Made by a program: the position numbers and the translations under genes
NCBI GenBank assembly: GCA_007120815.1
Contig: SKMY01000173.1
Coordinates: 1-10,721, forward strand
Direction: 5' to 3'
Origin: Syntrophomonadaceae bacterium
GTDB lineage: Bacteria > Bacillota_D > Dethiobacteria > DTU022 > UBA8154
Length of the DNA: 10,721 nucleotides
In this document: positions 1-6,489 of the stretch, piece after piece
Position numbering within the stretch: the first letter of the stretch is position 1
Layout: every line of letters starts with the position of its first letter
Notes under the pieces: generated by a model
Seen by the model: only the letters and a program-made list of their open reading frames with translations
The model's database searches: none
Told to the model about the DNA's origin: nothing

Positions 1-1886
1 AAATTCCTGGAGCGCATGATGGCCGCGTCCGTGGATTTCAATTTTTTTTTTTTTTTTTTGGTATCATCCCCGTAGAGTTTGGCCAGGGAAATGTTGCCCA
101 GCATGGTGGCCAGGAAGTTGTTGAAATCGTGGGCAATGCCTCCAGCCAGCAAGCCGATGGAATCCAGCCGGCTTTTTTTAAGCAGCTCTTCTTCCATGAG
201 TTTTTGCTTTGTGACATTCCGTGTGATGGTTAACACGCTTTCCACCGAGCCGTCCCGGGCGTACTCGGGGGCGATTTTCATGTTGAAGTAGAGGGTGTTT
301 TCGTTTTTGGAAAACTCCAGGGCCAGGGTTTTTTCCTTGCCCTCTTTGAAGACGGCGAGGAGAGCATGTTGTAAAGAAGATAAGGTTTTGTCGGGGATGG
401 CGGTAATGAGATTTACGTGGTGACCCATGAATTGTTCCCGGGGAATCCCCATTTGTGTTTCAACGGCTTGATTAATGTACGTGCAGTACAGGTCCCGGTT
501 GAAGCGGGCAATTATATCCGGCGCGTTTTCCACCAACAGTTTAAATTCCTGTTCCCTTTGGCGCAGGGCCTCCTCGGCCAGTTTGCGCCGGGTAATATCC
601 TCGACGATCAGGATGCTCCCGGCGATATCTCCATTTTCCCAGTGCAAGGGCGAGATGTCCCAGCTCAAAATAACCGGTTGGCTGCCGTTTTTAGGGTTTA
701 GCGTTTCCTCGTTGAAGAAGTGGTTGACACCGCTGTTTATGGTCTCCAGGGCGGCAGCCTCCAGGGAGGGGCAAATAGTCTGCTGGGACAGGGGCAGCCC
801 AATGGCCAGGGAGACACCGAGAGGCCTGAATATGTCCATGGCAGCCCGGTTGATCACCATGACCCTGCCCTGGCGATCCAGTGCGATGATGCCGTGTCGG
901 ACGGAGTTGAGGAGAAAACCGATTTGGCTCTGCAGCAGTTCATAGAGGAGGGAGAGCTCTGTGGCAATGTTCACTTGCCGGACAAAAGCCTCCAGGGACG
1001 GTCGAATATCTCCGGGCAGCGGGTTAACCACGCCCAGGCAGACCCGGGCATTTTCTTTTGCATAGGAGGCAGTGTGCAGGTGAACGCCGTGGACCGGGTC
1101 AATTTTTTCTCCTTCCCACCTGCATAAACAGGCCGGGTCATAGGCATCAACCGCCTCCCACTGCTCCTGGAGGGAGCGCTTGAGTTCTTCGTGGGCTCCC
1201 CGGAAAATAAATTGTTTTTCCGAGCGGCGGCAGTGGAAAACAAAGGCCCCTTCGGCATCGCAAAGAATGATCAGGGAGTTTAGCACCAGTTCCAGGATTT
1301 GGGTCAGGTCGAATTTGCTGGGATGAAGGAGCCCGACGGTGAGTTTGCTGATTTCATCCACAGCCGTCAACAGGGTCATTTTTTGCCCGATGACGCTGAA
1401 TTCATGGGAGGAATGCATCATCTGCTGGTAAACGGCATTGATGCTGGAGGCTTTGGTTTTCAAGGCCACCAGGTCGGTACATCCCATGATTTTATGCCAT
1501 TGAGCTGCTTCAATGCCCGGGATGCCGTACCGGTTGAGCTGCTTTTCGAAGGCGTGGGGGGAGGGAGCCTGGTTCTGGTCAAAACCGCCCGTCAGGATCA
1601 GGAAGGTATCCACTTCCAGGCGGACGACCGCAGCGGGGATACCCAGGGGGCCGTACAGGATTTCTGCCTGACCGGCCTTCCTGGCGGAGCGGACCGCCTT
1701 AAGGAAAAAGGCCCGGTATTCTTGCTGCAAGGCAGGAAAGCGTTCTAGTTCTGAAAGGGGGGGCAGGGGGTTATAGATGGAAAGGAGCATGCCCTCTTGG
1801 GAGATCACGCCCATGGTCATGTTCATAATCTGGCCCAGGGAATTAAAAAAATTCGTCCAACGGCGGGTGCTTAACTCGTTCGTCAT
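1..1886 (-). CDS. Multi-domain PAS sensor histidine kinase, 3' end outside the window
   Basis: The frame is open without a stop from the ATG at 1886 to the left edge (628 whole codons), read codon by codon. The N-terminal ~135 residues resemble a PocR-type ligand domain (a segment like YGPLGIPAAVV followed by LILTGGF), without the usual cysteines; this is tentative. A GAF-like region follows at about 188-320. PAS 1 lies at ~325-432 (GIIALDRQGRVMVINRAA) and PAS 2 at ~451-565 (ENAPDIIARFNRD). HisKA starts at ~567 with LLAGGIAHDFNN; His586 is the predicted phosphorylation site. There are no membrane segments or signal peptide, so it should be a cytoplasmic sensor. The catalytic ATPase domain, and any receiver domain common in GGIAHDFNN kinases, would lie beyond position 1. 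The start overlaps the stop of the KaiC-like gene (TAATG), with GGGGAG ten bases upstream, so translation is probably coupled. The input signal is unknown. Confidence 0.88.
   Translation of the reverse strand, partial: MTNELSTRRWTNFFNSLGQIMNMTMGVISQEGMLLSIYNPLPPLSELERFPALQQEYRAFFLKAVRSARKAGQAEILYGPLGIPAAVVRLEVDTFLILTGGFDQNQAPSPHAFEKQLNRYGIPGIEAAQWHKIMGCTDLVALKTKASSINAVYQQMMHSSHEFSVIGQKMTLLTAVDEISKLTVGLLHPSKFDLTQILELVLNSLIILCDAEGAFVFHCRRSEKQFIFRGAHEELKRSLQEQWEAVDAYDPACLCRWEGEKIDPVHGVHLHTASYAKENARVCLGVVNPLPGDIRPSLEAFVRQVNIATELSLLYELLQSQIGFLLNSVRHGIIALDRQGRVMVINRAAMDIFRPLGVSLAIGLPLSQQTICPSLEAAALETINSGVNHFFNEETLNPKNGSQPVILSWDISPLHWENGDIAGSILIVEDITRRKLAEEALRQREQEFKLLVENAPDIIARFNRDLYCTYINQAVETQMGIPREQFMGHHVNLITAIPDKTLSSLQHALLAVFKEGKEKTLALEFSKNENTLYFNMKIAPEYARDGSVESVLTITRNVTKQKLMEEELLKKSRLDSIGLLAGGIAHDFNNFLATMLGNISLAKLYGDDTKKKKKKLKSTDAAIMRSRN
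42..59. repeat. 18-base poly(T) homopolymer inside the kinase gene
   Basis: Eighteen consecutive T on the plus strand, A18 on the coding strand. In the kinase frame the tract is exactly six AAA codons (six lysines) at residues 610-615. Reading on the far side continues in the same frame with LKSTDAAIMRSRN, which resembles the second HisKA helix of related kinases. A tract this long is prone to replication and transcription slippage, and also to sequencing or assembly error. Confidence 0.95.
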
Positions 1887-2725
1887 TATTTGTTGTCTCC
1901 CCGGTATGTAAGATGGTTCATGTCAGGGCTGGTGACGGTCGGTGCAGCTTCTTCCACGGAGAGCATGTTGCTCCAATGGGGCCTAACCAGAACCGGCCCT
2001 TCTGCTCCCAGCACAAGTTCTTTTATTTCCGTGGAGCACCGGCTTCCCCGTACTTTTATGACGCCCAGCAGGCGGTGCAGGGTGAAGTCTTTTTGCACCA
2101 GTTGGGCCGCGATAATGTTGTCGGCGATGAAGGAGATGCCGTGCTTGGACAGCTGGTGGGCATGGAAAAGTTCAGGGACTTCATTAATGAGCACAACAGA
2201 AACCCCCTGGGTTTTAAAATAATTCGCCAACCCCCATATGTAATCGGTAAACTTATATTTATCGGCCATGCCGATCTCAAAAGCGGAGATGCTGTCGATC
2301 AACAGCCTTTTTATCTTTCTTTCGGTCACCATTTTTTGGACCCGGGCCATGTGATAATCCACATCCAGTTCGACAGGGGAAACATGCAGGATATGCAGCA
2401 GCTCCTGCTGGATCAGGTTGTCCAGGTTGTATCCGAAGGCGCAGGCATTATTGATGATCTGCTCCGGGTACTGCTCGAAGGTCACCAACATGGCCCGTTC
2501 CTTCTGCTGCGTTCCACTTATCAGCCAGTTCAGGCCGAGAAGGCTTTTCCCGGTGCCGGTACAGCCGGTGATTAAGGTGGTTGTACCGGTGGGCAGCCCG
2601 CCTCCCAGCATGTCATCCAGGTCGGGTATGCCCGTGGATTGGCGTTCCCCATCAAAAACAACGGCCTGTTTCTGAACGTGGGGCGCCAGGCGGGGGAATA
2701 CATGGACACCGTCTTGATCGATCAT
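1886..2725 (-). CDS. KaiC/RAD55-like RecA-fold ATPase, single domain
   Basis: 279 residues, one RecA-type ATPase domain of the KaiC family. Visible motifs: the family opening STGIPDLDDMLGGGLP at 30-45; Walker A GCTGTGKS at 54-61; VTFEQ at 81-85, where KaiC normally has two catalytic glutamates but here the second is Gln85; Walker B RLLIDS with Asp144; and IKVRGSRCSTEIKE near 223-236, typical of the family C-terminus. Against cyanobacterial KaiC CII, from memory, GISFIADNI aligns with the phosphosite region: one serine (Ser198) is kept and the threonine is replaced by Phe199. Cyanobacterial KaiC has two such domains in ~520 residues; the first 25 residues here (GVHVFPRL) look like the linker between the two, so this is about half a protein. 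KaiC-like ATPases beside histidine kinases occur widely outside cyanobacteria, and a signalling rather than circadian role is the safer reading. No good Shine-Dalgarno sequence precedes the ATG. Confidence 0.85.
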   Translation of the reverse strand: MIDQDGVHVFPRLAPHVQKQAVVFDGERQSTGIPDLDDMLGGGLPTGTTTLITGCTGTGKSLLGLNWLISGTQQKERAMLVTFEQYPEQIINNACAFGYNLDNLIQQELLHILHVSPVELDVDYHMARVQKMVTERKIKRLLIDSISAFEIGMADKYKFTDYIWGLANYFKTQGVSVVLINEVPELFHAHQLSKHGISFIADNIIAAQLVQKDFTLHRLLGVIKVRGSRCSTEIKELVLGAEGPVLVRPHWSNMLSVEEAAPTVTSPDMNHLTYRGDNK

Positions 2726-2744
2726 TAAAATGTGTTCGCCCGGT

Positions 2745-2750
2745 ATTATA
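2745..2750 (-). promoter_or_regulatory. Possible -10 box for the KaiC-like/kinase pair
   Basis: A perfect TATAAT on the minus strand 20 bases upstream of the KaiC-like ATG. No convincing -35 hexamer lies 16-18 bases further up (TCTTAA at the 17-base spacing). If used, the leader would be only about 13 bases long and would lack a Shine-Dalgarno sequence. Confidence 0.35.
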
Positions 2751-2759
2751 TTTCAGTAA

Positions 2760-3107
2760 AACAGGCCTTAAGATATAACCTGGCTCACTGAACATATACG
2801 GTTAGTGAGAAGGTGGAACCGGGTAAAACTCGTTTGTTATTGTTAACTTTTTAATAAATCGATAGAGGAACGGTTTCAGTGTTGTCCACAGCGAAAGGTA
2901 AAGCCATGCGTTTTCATAAACAGCCGTGTCAGCATACCTGAAACAAGGGCAAGCGATGAACCGTTCCTGTGGCGTTTGCCATTCATTAAATGGTTGTATT
3001 CGTTTCAAAAAGGGATAATCCTTTGAAGAAAGATGTAAGGTTTTGTCGAAAAAGTGGAAAAAATCTATTCTTTGGGGGATAGGGGGATCTGCAGGGACGA
3101 TTGGGAA
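2760..3107. other. Intergenic stretch without a supported gene
   Basis: No coding sequence is supported on either strand. The one structure seen is a perfect 9-bp inverted repeat, GGAACGGTT at 2867-2875 and AACCGTTCC at 2959-2967. GTTTCAG at 2873-2879 can also pair with CTGAAAC at 2938-2944, so two mutually exclusive pairings are possible. The arms resemble the ACGGTT core of the repeat cluster to the right, so this may be a decayed repeat copy. A minus-strand reading frame crosses the region, but its 5' end is translated repeat DNA. Confidence 0.5.
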
Positions 3108-3126
3108 GAACCACGGGGACGGTTCG

Positions 3127-3194
3127 GGCCAACCAGGGGGACGGTTCTTGTGGTTCACCCGGCCAACCAGGGGGACGGTTCTTGTGGTTCACCC
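3127..3194. repeat. Perfect 34-bp tandem duplication
   Basis: Two abutting identical 34-bp units, 3127-3160 and 3161-3194, each beginning GGCCAACCAGGGGGACGG and ending GTGGTTCACCC. Identity across the whole unit suggests a recent duplication. Confidence 0.95.
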
Positions 3195-3243
3195 TGGAAA
3201 GACCAGAGCATGTTGTGCAAGGTATCAGGAGAACGGTTGCCGT

Positions 3244-3281
3244 GCTCCGTGCTGTGTGCTCCGTGCTGTGTGCTCCGTGCT
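3244..3281. repeat. 14-bp micro-tandem repeat, 2.7 copies
   Basis: The unit GCTCCGTGCTGTGT occurs at 3244-3257 and 3258-3271, followed by a 10-base partial unit at 3272-3281. It expands the tail of the first 33-bp repeat; the second 33-bp repeat has no such expansion. Confidence 0.93.
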
Positions 3282-3287
3282 TTCCTG

Positions 3288-3318
3288 TTTGACCGATCCA
3301 CAAGAACCGTCCCCGTGG
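3288..3318 (-). repeat. Inverted 31-bp repeat unit, copy 1
   Basis: It begins TTTGACCGATCCACAAG and ends CCGTCCCCGTGG, identical over 31 bases to 3397-3427. It contains the inverse complement of the 17-bp core of the forward units. Confidence 0.93.
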
Positions 3319-3396
3319 CTACGTAGGTATCAGGAGAACGGTTGCCGTGGTCCGTGCTTTCCTGGGCCAGCTCAGAGCACGCTCCAGAGCATCTAC

Positions 3397-3427
3397 TTTG
3401 ACCGATCCACAAGAACCGTCCCCGTGG
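3397..3427 (-). repeat. Inverted 31-bp repeat unit, copy 2
   Basis: Identical over 31 bases to 3288-3318. The following 150 bases contain three spaced GTGATT words (3453, 3468, 3478) and a run of eight C (3445-3452), then the larA promoter region. Confidence 0.93.
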
Positions 3428-3539
3428 TTTGCCGGCGTGGTTCTCCCCCCCCGTGATTTCCTTCCCCGTGATTCTTTGTGATTCAGGTTGAAAAAAATAG
3501 GGGGGAGTATTACAATAATATTGTTCGTACGTGGCCAGG

Positions 3540-3572
3540 TATAATTGACAATTCGATAATTGTTAACGGAGG
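3540..3572 (+). promoter_or_regulatory. larA control region: -10 box, dyad and Shine-Dalgarno
   Basis: TATAAT lies at 3540-3545. No consensus -35 stands at 16-18 bases upstream (AATATT at the 17-base spacing), which would suit an activator-dependent or weak promoter. Just downstream, across the predicted start point, is the dyad TTGACAATT-CGAT-AATTGTTAA (3545-3566), nine-base arms with one mismatch: a good position for a repressor operator. GGAGG at 3568-3572 is the ribosome binding site, seven bases before the ATG at 3580. No known regulator site is matched with certainty. Confidence 0.5.
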
Positions 3573-3579
3573 ATAAAAC

Positions 3580-4830
3580 ATGATGGAACTGTGTTATGGT
3601 TATGAAAAAGTCACATTGGAGCTGCCGGCGTCTGTTCCCCGGACGGTGCTGCAGATGCCCCGGCTGGAGCCGCTGCCGGATCCGGCGGCAGCCATGAAGG
3701 AGGCGCTGCAGAATCCCATCGGTTCGGTTCCCCTGAAGGAGTACGTGGAGCCCGGAGACCGGGTCTGCTTCCTGGTAAACGATTCCACCCGGGTGGCGCG
3801 GAGCGAGTATTTCCTGCCGATCCTGGTGGATGAATTAAAGGAGGCAGGCGCTAAAGAAGCGGACATGTTTATTGTGTTTACCAACGGGACCCACCGGCCC
3901 CTTTCCCGGGAGGAGATGTTCGAGCTGGTGGGGGAGGATATCGCCCGGCGGATCACCCTGATTAACCACGACTGCCACGATAATGAACAGCTTATCTCCA
4001 TGGGGGAAACCTCCCGGGGAACCCCCCTGCAGGTTAATTCCCTGGTGGCCCGGGCGGATAAGCGCATTTTAACGGGCAGTATTGTGTGCCACTTCTTTGC
4101 GGGATTTGGCGGCGGGCGCAAGGCATTAATCCCCGGGGTAGCCGGGTATGATACCATTCGGGCCAACCACAGCATGATGATGGATCCCCAGGCCCGGCTG
4201 GGCCAGTTGGAAGGAAACCCGGTGCATGAAGACCAGCTGGAGGCGGCAAAAAAGGTGGGGGGCGGGTTTCTTTTTAACGTGGTGCTGGATGAGGAAAAAA
4301 ACTTTTTAGGGGTATTTGCCGGGGATATGGAGCGGGCTCACCTGGCGGGTTGTGACCTGGTCCGGAAAGCGTACGGCGTGGCCGTTGAGGAACCGGCCGA
4401 TGTGGTTATCGCCAGCTGCGGCGGGCATCCCAAGGATGTTAACCTTTACCAGGCTCAGAAAACCCTGGAAAATGCGGTCCAGGCCGTAAAACCGGGCGGT
4501 CAGGTTATTTTGCTGGCCTGCTGCCCCGAAGGCATTGGCTCGGAGGTCTACGAGGAGTGGGCCAGGCGCCATGAATCCCTGGTGGACATTGAGAAAGCGT
4601 TGAAGGCCAATTTTCAACTGGGTGGCCACAAGGCCTTTGCCGTGGCCAGGGCCATGGAACGGGGGCGGGTTTTTTTGGTTTCAGGGTTGGCGCCGGAGGC
4701 GGTAAGCTCTCTTGGCTTTGTTCCTGCCGGGTCCCTTCGGGAAGCCGTGGAAGCCGTGTATGGCCGCCGGGATGATCTGGTCACGTACATTATCCCCCAG
4801 GGTTCCCTGCTGGTGCCCATGTTGAAGTGA
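3580..4830 (+). CDS. larA: LarA-family nickel-dependent 2-hydroxyacid racemase/epimerase
   Basis: 416 residues, close to the ~424 of Lactobacillus plantarum LarA. These enzymes invert the stereocentre of 2-hydroxyacids by a proton-coupled hydride transfer, using a nickel-pincer nucleotide (NPN) tethered to a lysine. Key residues of the plantarum enzyme (from memory D72, R75, H108, H174, K184, H200, K298) have counterparts at a steady offset of 3-4: Asp68 and Arg71 in NDSTR, His105 in TNGTHR, His171 in VCHFF, Lys181 in GGGRKALIPG (pincer attachment), His197 in RANH and Lys294 in QAQK. So the protein should bind the cofactor and be active. Family members differ in substrate (lactate, malate, phenyllactate, sugar acids and others), so lactate is not assured. 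LarB, LarC and LarE, needed to make NPN, are not in the window. The start is set by GGAGG seven bases upstream; the second codon is also ATG. The protein is cytoplasmic. The TRAP transporter downstream may supply the substrate, but the 397-base gap argues for separate transcription. Confidence 0.9.
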   Translation: MMELCYGYEKVTLELPASVPRTVLQMPRLEPLPDPAAAMKEALQNPIGSVPLKEYVEPGDRVCFLVNDSTRVARSEYFLPILVDELKEAGAKEADMFIVFTNGTHRPLSREEMFELVGEDIARRITLINHDCHDNEQLISMGETSRGTPLQVNSLVARADKRILTGSIVCHFFAGFGGGRKALIPGVAGYDTIRANHSMMMDPQARLGQLEGNPVHEDQLEAAKKVGGGFLFNVVLDEEKNFLGVFAGDMERAHLAGCDLVRKAYGVAVEEPADVVIASCGGHPKDVNLYQAQKTLENAVQAVKPGGQVILLACCPEGIGSEVYEEWARRHESLVDIEKALKANFQLGGHKAFAVARAMERGRVFLVSGLAPEAVSSLGFVPAGSLREAVEAVYGRRDDLVTYIIPQGSLLVPMLK

Positions 4831-5227
4831 GGTTGTGCCCCCGCAGCCTCCGCTGCGCTCTGGAAACGCCAGCACCGTCCCCGCAGCTTCGCTTACAAAT
4901 ATCCCTGAGCATTTACACCTGGTTTAGGAACAAATACGTGCGGTTTTACAATAGAACAAAAAGACCATTAAAAACAATATGGCCTTAAGGTATCTATTTT
5001 CAGAGAATTCCTTTATATTGACTACAAGGATTATTCTGTTGTTTTTTTATTTGCGGCATTATTTGGCGTAAAGGGGGTGTTAAGAGGGGGGTACATTTTG
5101 GAGTAGAGAGCAGTCTTAGAGAAAAACGTCAATGTGTCATCCTTCGTATTTGTTCGTTTGATCGATTTAGTTTGACCTATTTTAGGAAATTAAATTCTGA
5201 CTATTGAAAAAAGGAGTGAATTTTAAA
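4831..5227. other. Intergenic region between larA and the TRAP binding protein
   Basis: About 400 AT-rich bases without a gene. Just after larA is a perfect six-bp hairpin (CGCAGC-CTCC-GCTGCG, 4842-4857) with no T-run, so it is not a clear terminator. CACCGTCCCCG at 4876-4886 echoes the core of the left repeat cluster. TTGACT (5018) and TTGACC (5172) are -35-like but lack properly spaced -10 boxes, so the promoter of the next gene could not be placed. Confidence 0.45.
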
Positions 5228-5230
5228 GTG
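5211..5230 (+). promoter_or_regulatory. Ribosome binding site deciding the GTG start at 5228
   Basis: AAGGAGTGA at 5211-5219 is a near-perfect match to the 16S anti-Shine-Dalgarno complement, with eight bases to the GTG at 5228. A TTG at 5204 in the same frame lies upstream of this site and has no ribosome binding site of its own. The GTG start also gives a standard lipoprotein signal peptide beginning MKKKATW. Confidence 0.8.
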
Positions 5231-6289
5231 AAGAAAAAAGCAACTTGGTGTATTTTGGTTAGTTTATTGCTGGTTTTTGGCCTTGTTTTTGTCGGTTGTG
5301 GTGATGACCCCGCACCGGCACCAGCGCCAGATCCCGATGCCCCCGCACCTGATCCTTCCGCTGATCCCCAGGATGATTGGCCCGGCACAGTAACCCTGGG
5401 AACTGCAGGAGTTGGCGGGGTTTATTTTGGTTACGGCAGCGGTTGGGGCAACCTGATTGCTGAAATGGTTGGTGTTCCTGTGAACATCGAGCAGACCGGA
5501 GGCCCGGCGGACAACATGATGCTGGTGCACGACGGCGCCATTGAGCTCGGAATGATCACCATGGGTATCGGTTATGAAGGCTGGAAAGGGCTGGAAGGTA
5601 CCGCCTTTGAAGGCGAAGAGCACACCAACGTGCGCGCGCTGTTCCCCATGTACAGCACCTTTTCTCAGTGGTGGGCCCACAAGAACTCCGGGATTACCTC
5701 CCTGCAAGACCTGGAAGGCAAGCAGGTGGGCGTAGGCCCCACCGGTGGAACCCCGGGAACCTACCATCCGCTGATTCTCGAACTGCTCGGCATTAACGCA
5801 AGGCCCGTCTGGGGAGCCACCGGCGACCTGGTGGAAAGCCATGCCGACGGCCAAATCGACGCCAACAGCCAGGCAACCGGACTGCCCATGGCTGGACTGA
5901 TGAGCTACGAAGCCCAGGTTGGCGCGGACAACATTGTGATGCTGCCCATCGAGGGTGCGGACCGTGATAAGGTTATTGAAGAGTATCCCTACTGGACACC
6001 AGGCGTTATTCCTGCAGACACCTACGACTTCCTGGATGCTGACCTGGAAACCATCGTGGTCTTCAACTGGGCCATTGTGCACAAAGATATGCCCGACAGC
6101 CTGGTTTATGAAATAGTGGATACAATCATGAATGAGCACGACCGGATGCTGGAAGTACACGCTGCCTCTGCGGAAACGGTTCCTGAAAACGTCAATACCA
6201 ACACCTTCCTGCCCCTGCACCCCGGTGCATACCAGTGGTTTGTGGACAACGGCTACGACGTTCCTTCTGGCGCTGCACCGATCGAGTAA
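5228..6289 (+). CDS. TAXI-family TRAP transporter solute-binding lipoprotein
   Basis: 353 residues from GTG. The signal peptide is M-K-K-K followed by a hydrophobic core, with lipobox FVGC and Cys24 as lipidation site, so the protein is anchored outside the membrane. A low-complexity linker of Pro, Ala and Asp spans ~27-48. The binding domain opens with GTVTLGTAGVGGVYFGYG (53-70), the glycine-rich start characteristic of TAXI receptors, and contains LEGKQVGVGPTGGTPGTYH (162-180) and the terminal LHPGAYQWFVDNG (330-342). TAXI proteins capture a small organic anion and hand it to the membrane subunits of a sodium- or proton-driven TRAP transporter, here encoded by the next gene. Known or suggested TAXI ligands include glutamate and other carboxylates; the substrate cannot be read here. 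The mature protein is markedly acidic. A hairpin terminator follows at 6411, so this gene may be transcribed in excess over the permease. Confidence 0.93.
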   Translation: MKKKATWCILVSLLLVFGLVFVGCGDDPAPAPAPDPDAPAPDPSADPQDDWPGTVTLGTAGVGGVYFGYGSGWGNLIAEMVGVPVNIEQTGGPADNMMLVHDGAIELGMITMGIGYEGWKGLEGTAFEGEEHTNVRALFPMYSTFSQWWAHKNSGITSLQDLEGKQVGVGPTGGTPGTYHPLILELLGINARPVWGATGDLVESHADGQIDANSQATGLPMAGLMSYEAQVGADNIVMLPIEGADRDKVIEEYPYWTPGVIPADTYDFLDADLETIVVFNWAIVHKDMPDSLVYEIVDTIMNEHDRMLEVHAASAETVPENVNTNTFLPLHPGAYQWFVDNGYDVPSGAAPIE

Positions 6290-6410
6290 AAAAACCGCTA
6301 GACTCGTATAAACGTTATCCAGATTATGCGCAGTAGCAGCTTATAAGGTTCCCCTGACTGACACAGGTCATGTCTGGTAGGGTTGTTGATGCAGAAAAAA
6401 AGGTAACCAT

Positions 6411-6453
6411 GCTCCCACCCTCACTGAAGGCCAGACAGAGGGTGGGGGCTTTT
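6411..6453 (+). terminator. Hairpin terminator/attenuator between TRAP binding protein and permease
   Basis: Arms GCTCCCACCCTC (6411-6422) and GAGGGTGGGGGC (6438-6449) form a 12-bp stem with one G-U pair and a 15-base loop, followed by TTTT. The stem is GC-rich and strong but the T-run is short, which fits partial read-through into the permease gene 53 bases further on. Transcript processing with 3'-end protection of the upstream message is an alternative. Confidence 0.7.
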
Positions 6454-6484
6454 ACAAAAACTGATGGATCATTACAAAAAGAAA

Positions 6485-6489
6485 GGAGG
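6485..6489 (+). promoter_or_regulatory. Shine-Dalgarno GGAGG with unusually long spacing
   Basis: AAAGGAGG ends at 6489, sixteen bases before the ATG at 6506, well over the usual 5-10. A TAG stop at 6500-6502 in the same frame excludes an earlier in-frame start, so this ATG is the first usable one. No alternative Shine-Dalgarno lies closer. Confidence 0.6.

Larger units (their letters stand above)
3221..3358. repeat. Pair of 33-bp direct repeats with one mismatch
   Basis: The copies are 3221-3253 and 3326-3358, both starting GGTATCAGGAGAACGGTTGC and ending TCCGTGCT. They differ only at 3245 (C) versus 3350 (G). Each is followed, directly or after the micro-tandem, by TTTCCTG. With the inverted 31-bp units this gives a composite repeat present twice in the same order (3221-3318 and 3326-3427). 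Confidence 0.92.
3108..3427. repeat. REP/BIME-like intergenic repeat cluster
   Basis: A 320-base cluster organised around the 17-bp core GGGGACGGTTCTTGTGG. Two forward copies (3137-3153, 3171-3187) face two perfect inverse complements (3298-3314, 3407-3423). A further partial forward copy (CACGGGGACGGTTC) lies at 3113-3126. Between and around them are 33-bp direct repeats and a 14-bp micro-tandem. Head-to-head copies can fold into large hairpins. I recall similar GGGGACGGTTC repeats scattered in Clostridia genomes, sometimes near Y1 (IS200-like) REP-associated transposases. No transposase is present here, so mobilisation in trans is inference. Confidence 0.8.

Noticed and set aside
2802..3158. 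Minus-strand frame of 118 codons in the gene-poor stretch
   Set aside because: Its N-terminal part is translated repeat DNA, there is no ribosome binding site, and I recognise no family. A remnant of a broken gene in the 3' half cannot be excluded.
3108..3427. CRISPR array
   Set aside because: Copies occur in both orientations, spacing is irregular and spacers are themselves repeated. There are no cas genes.
3043..3456. Overlapping open frames on both strands across the repeat cluster
   Set aside because: They are open because the repeats are GC-rich and stop-poor; the proteins only restate the repeats, and none has a Shine-Dalgarno.
3545..3566. Rex (NADH-sensing) operator upstream of larA
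   Set aside because: The Rex consensus has outward TTGTTAA/TTAACAA halves around the centre; here the half-sites are the other way round and one base is mismatched. Kept only as an unassigned dyad.
4842..4857. Terminator directly after larA
   Set aside because: The hairpin is only six base pairs and is not followed by a T-run.
5204..5230. TTG at 5204 as start of the TAXI protein
   Set aside because: The strong AAGGAGTGA lies downstream of it, and starting at the GTG at 5228 gives a normal lipoprotein signal peptide.
5264..6220. 318-codon antisense frame opposite the TRAP binding protein
   Set aside because: It mirrors the codon bias of a confidently identified gene, has no ribosome binding site, and its product resembles nothing. 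The same holds for frames opposite the KaiC-like gene (1913-2575) and the permease (7532-8074).
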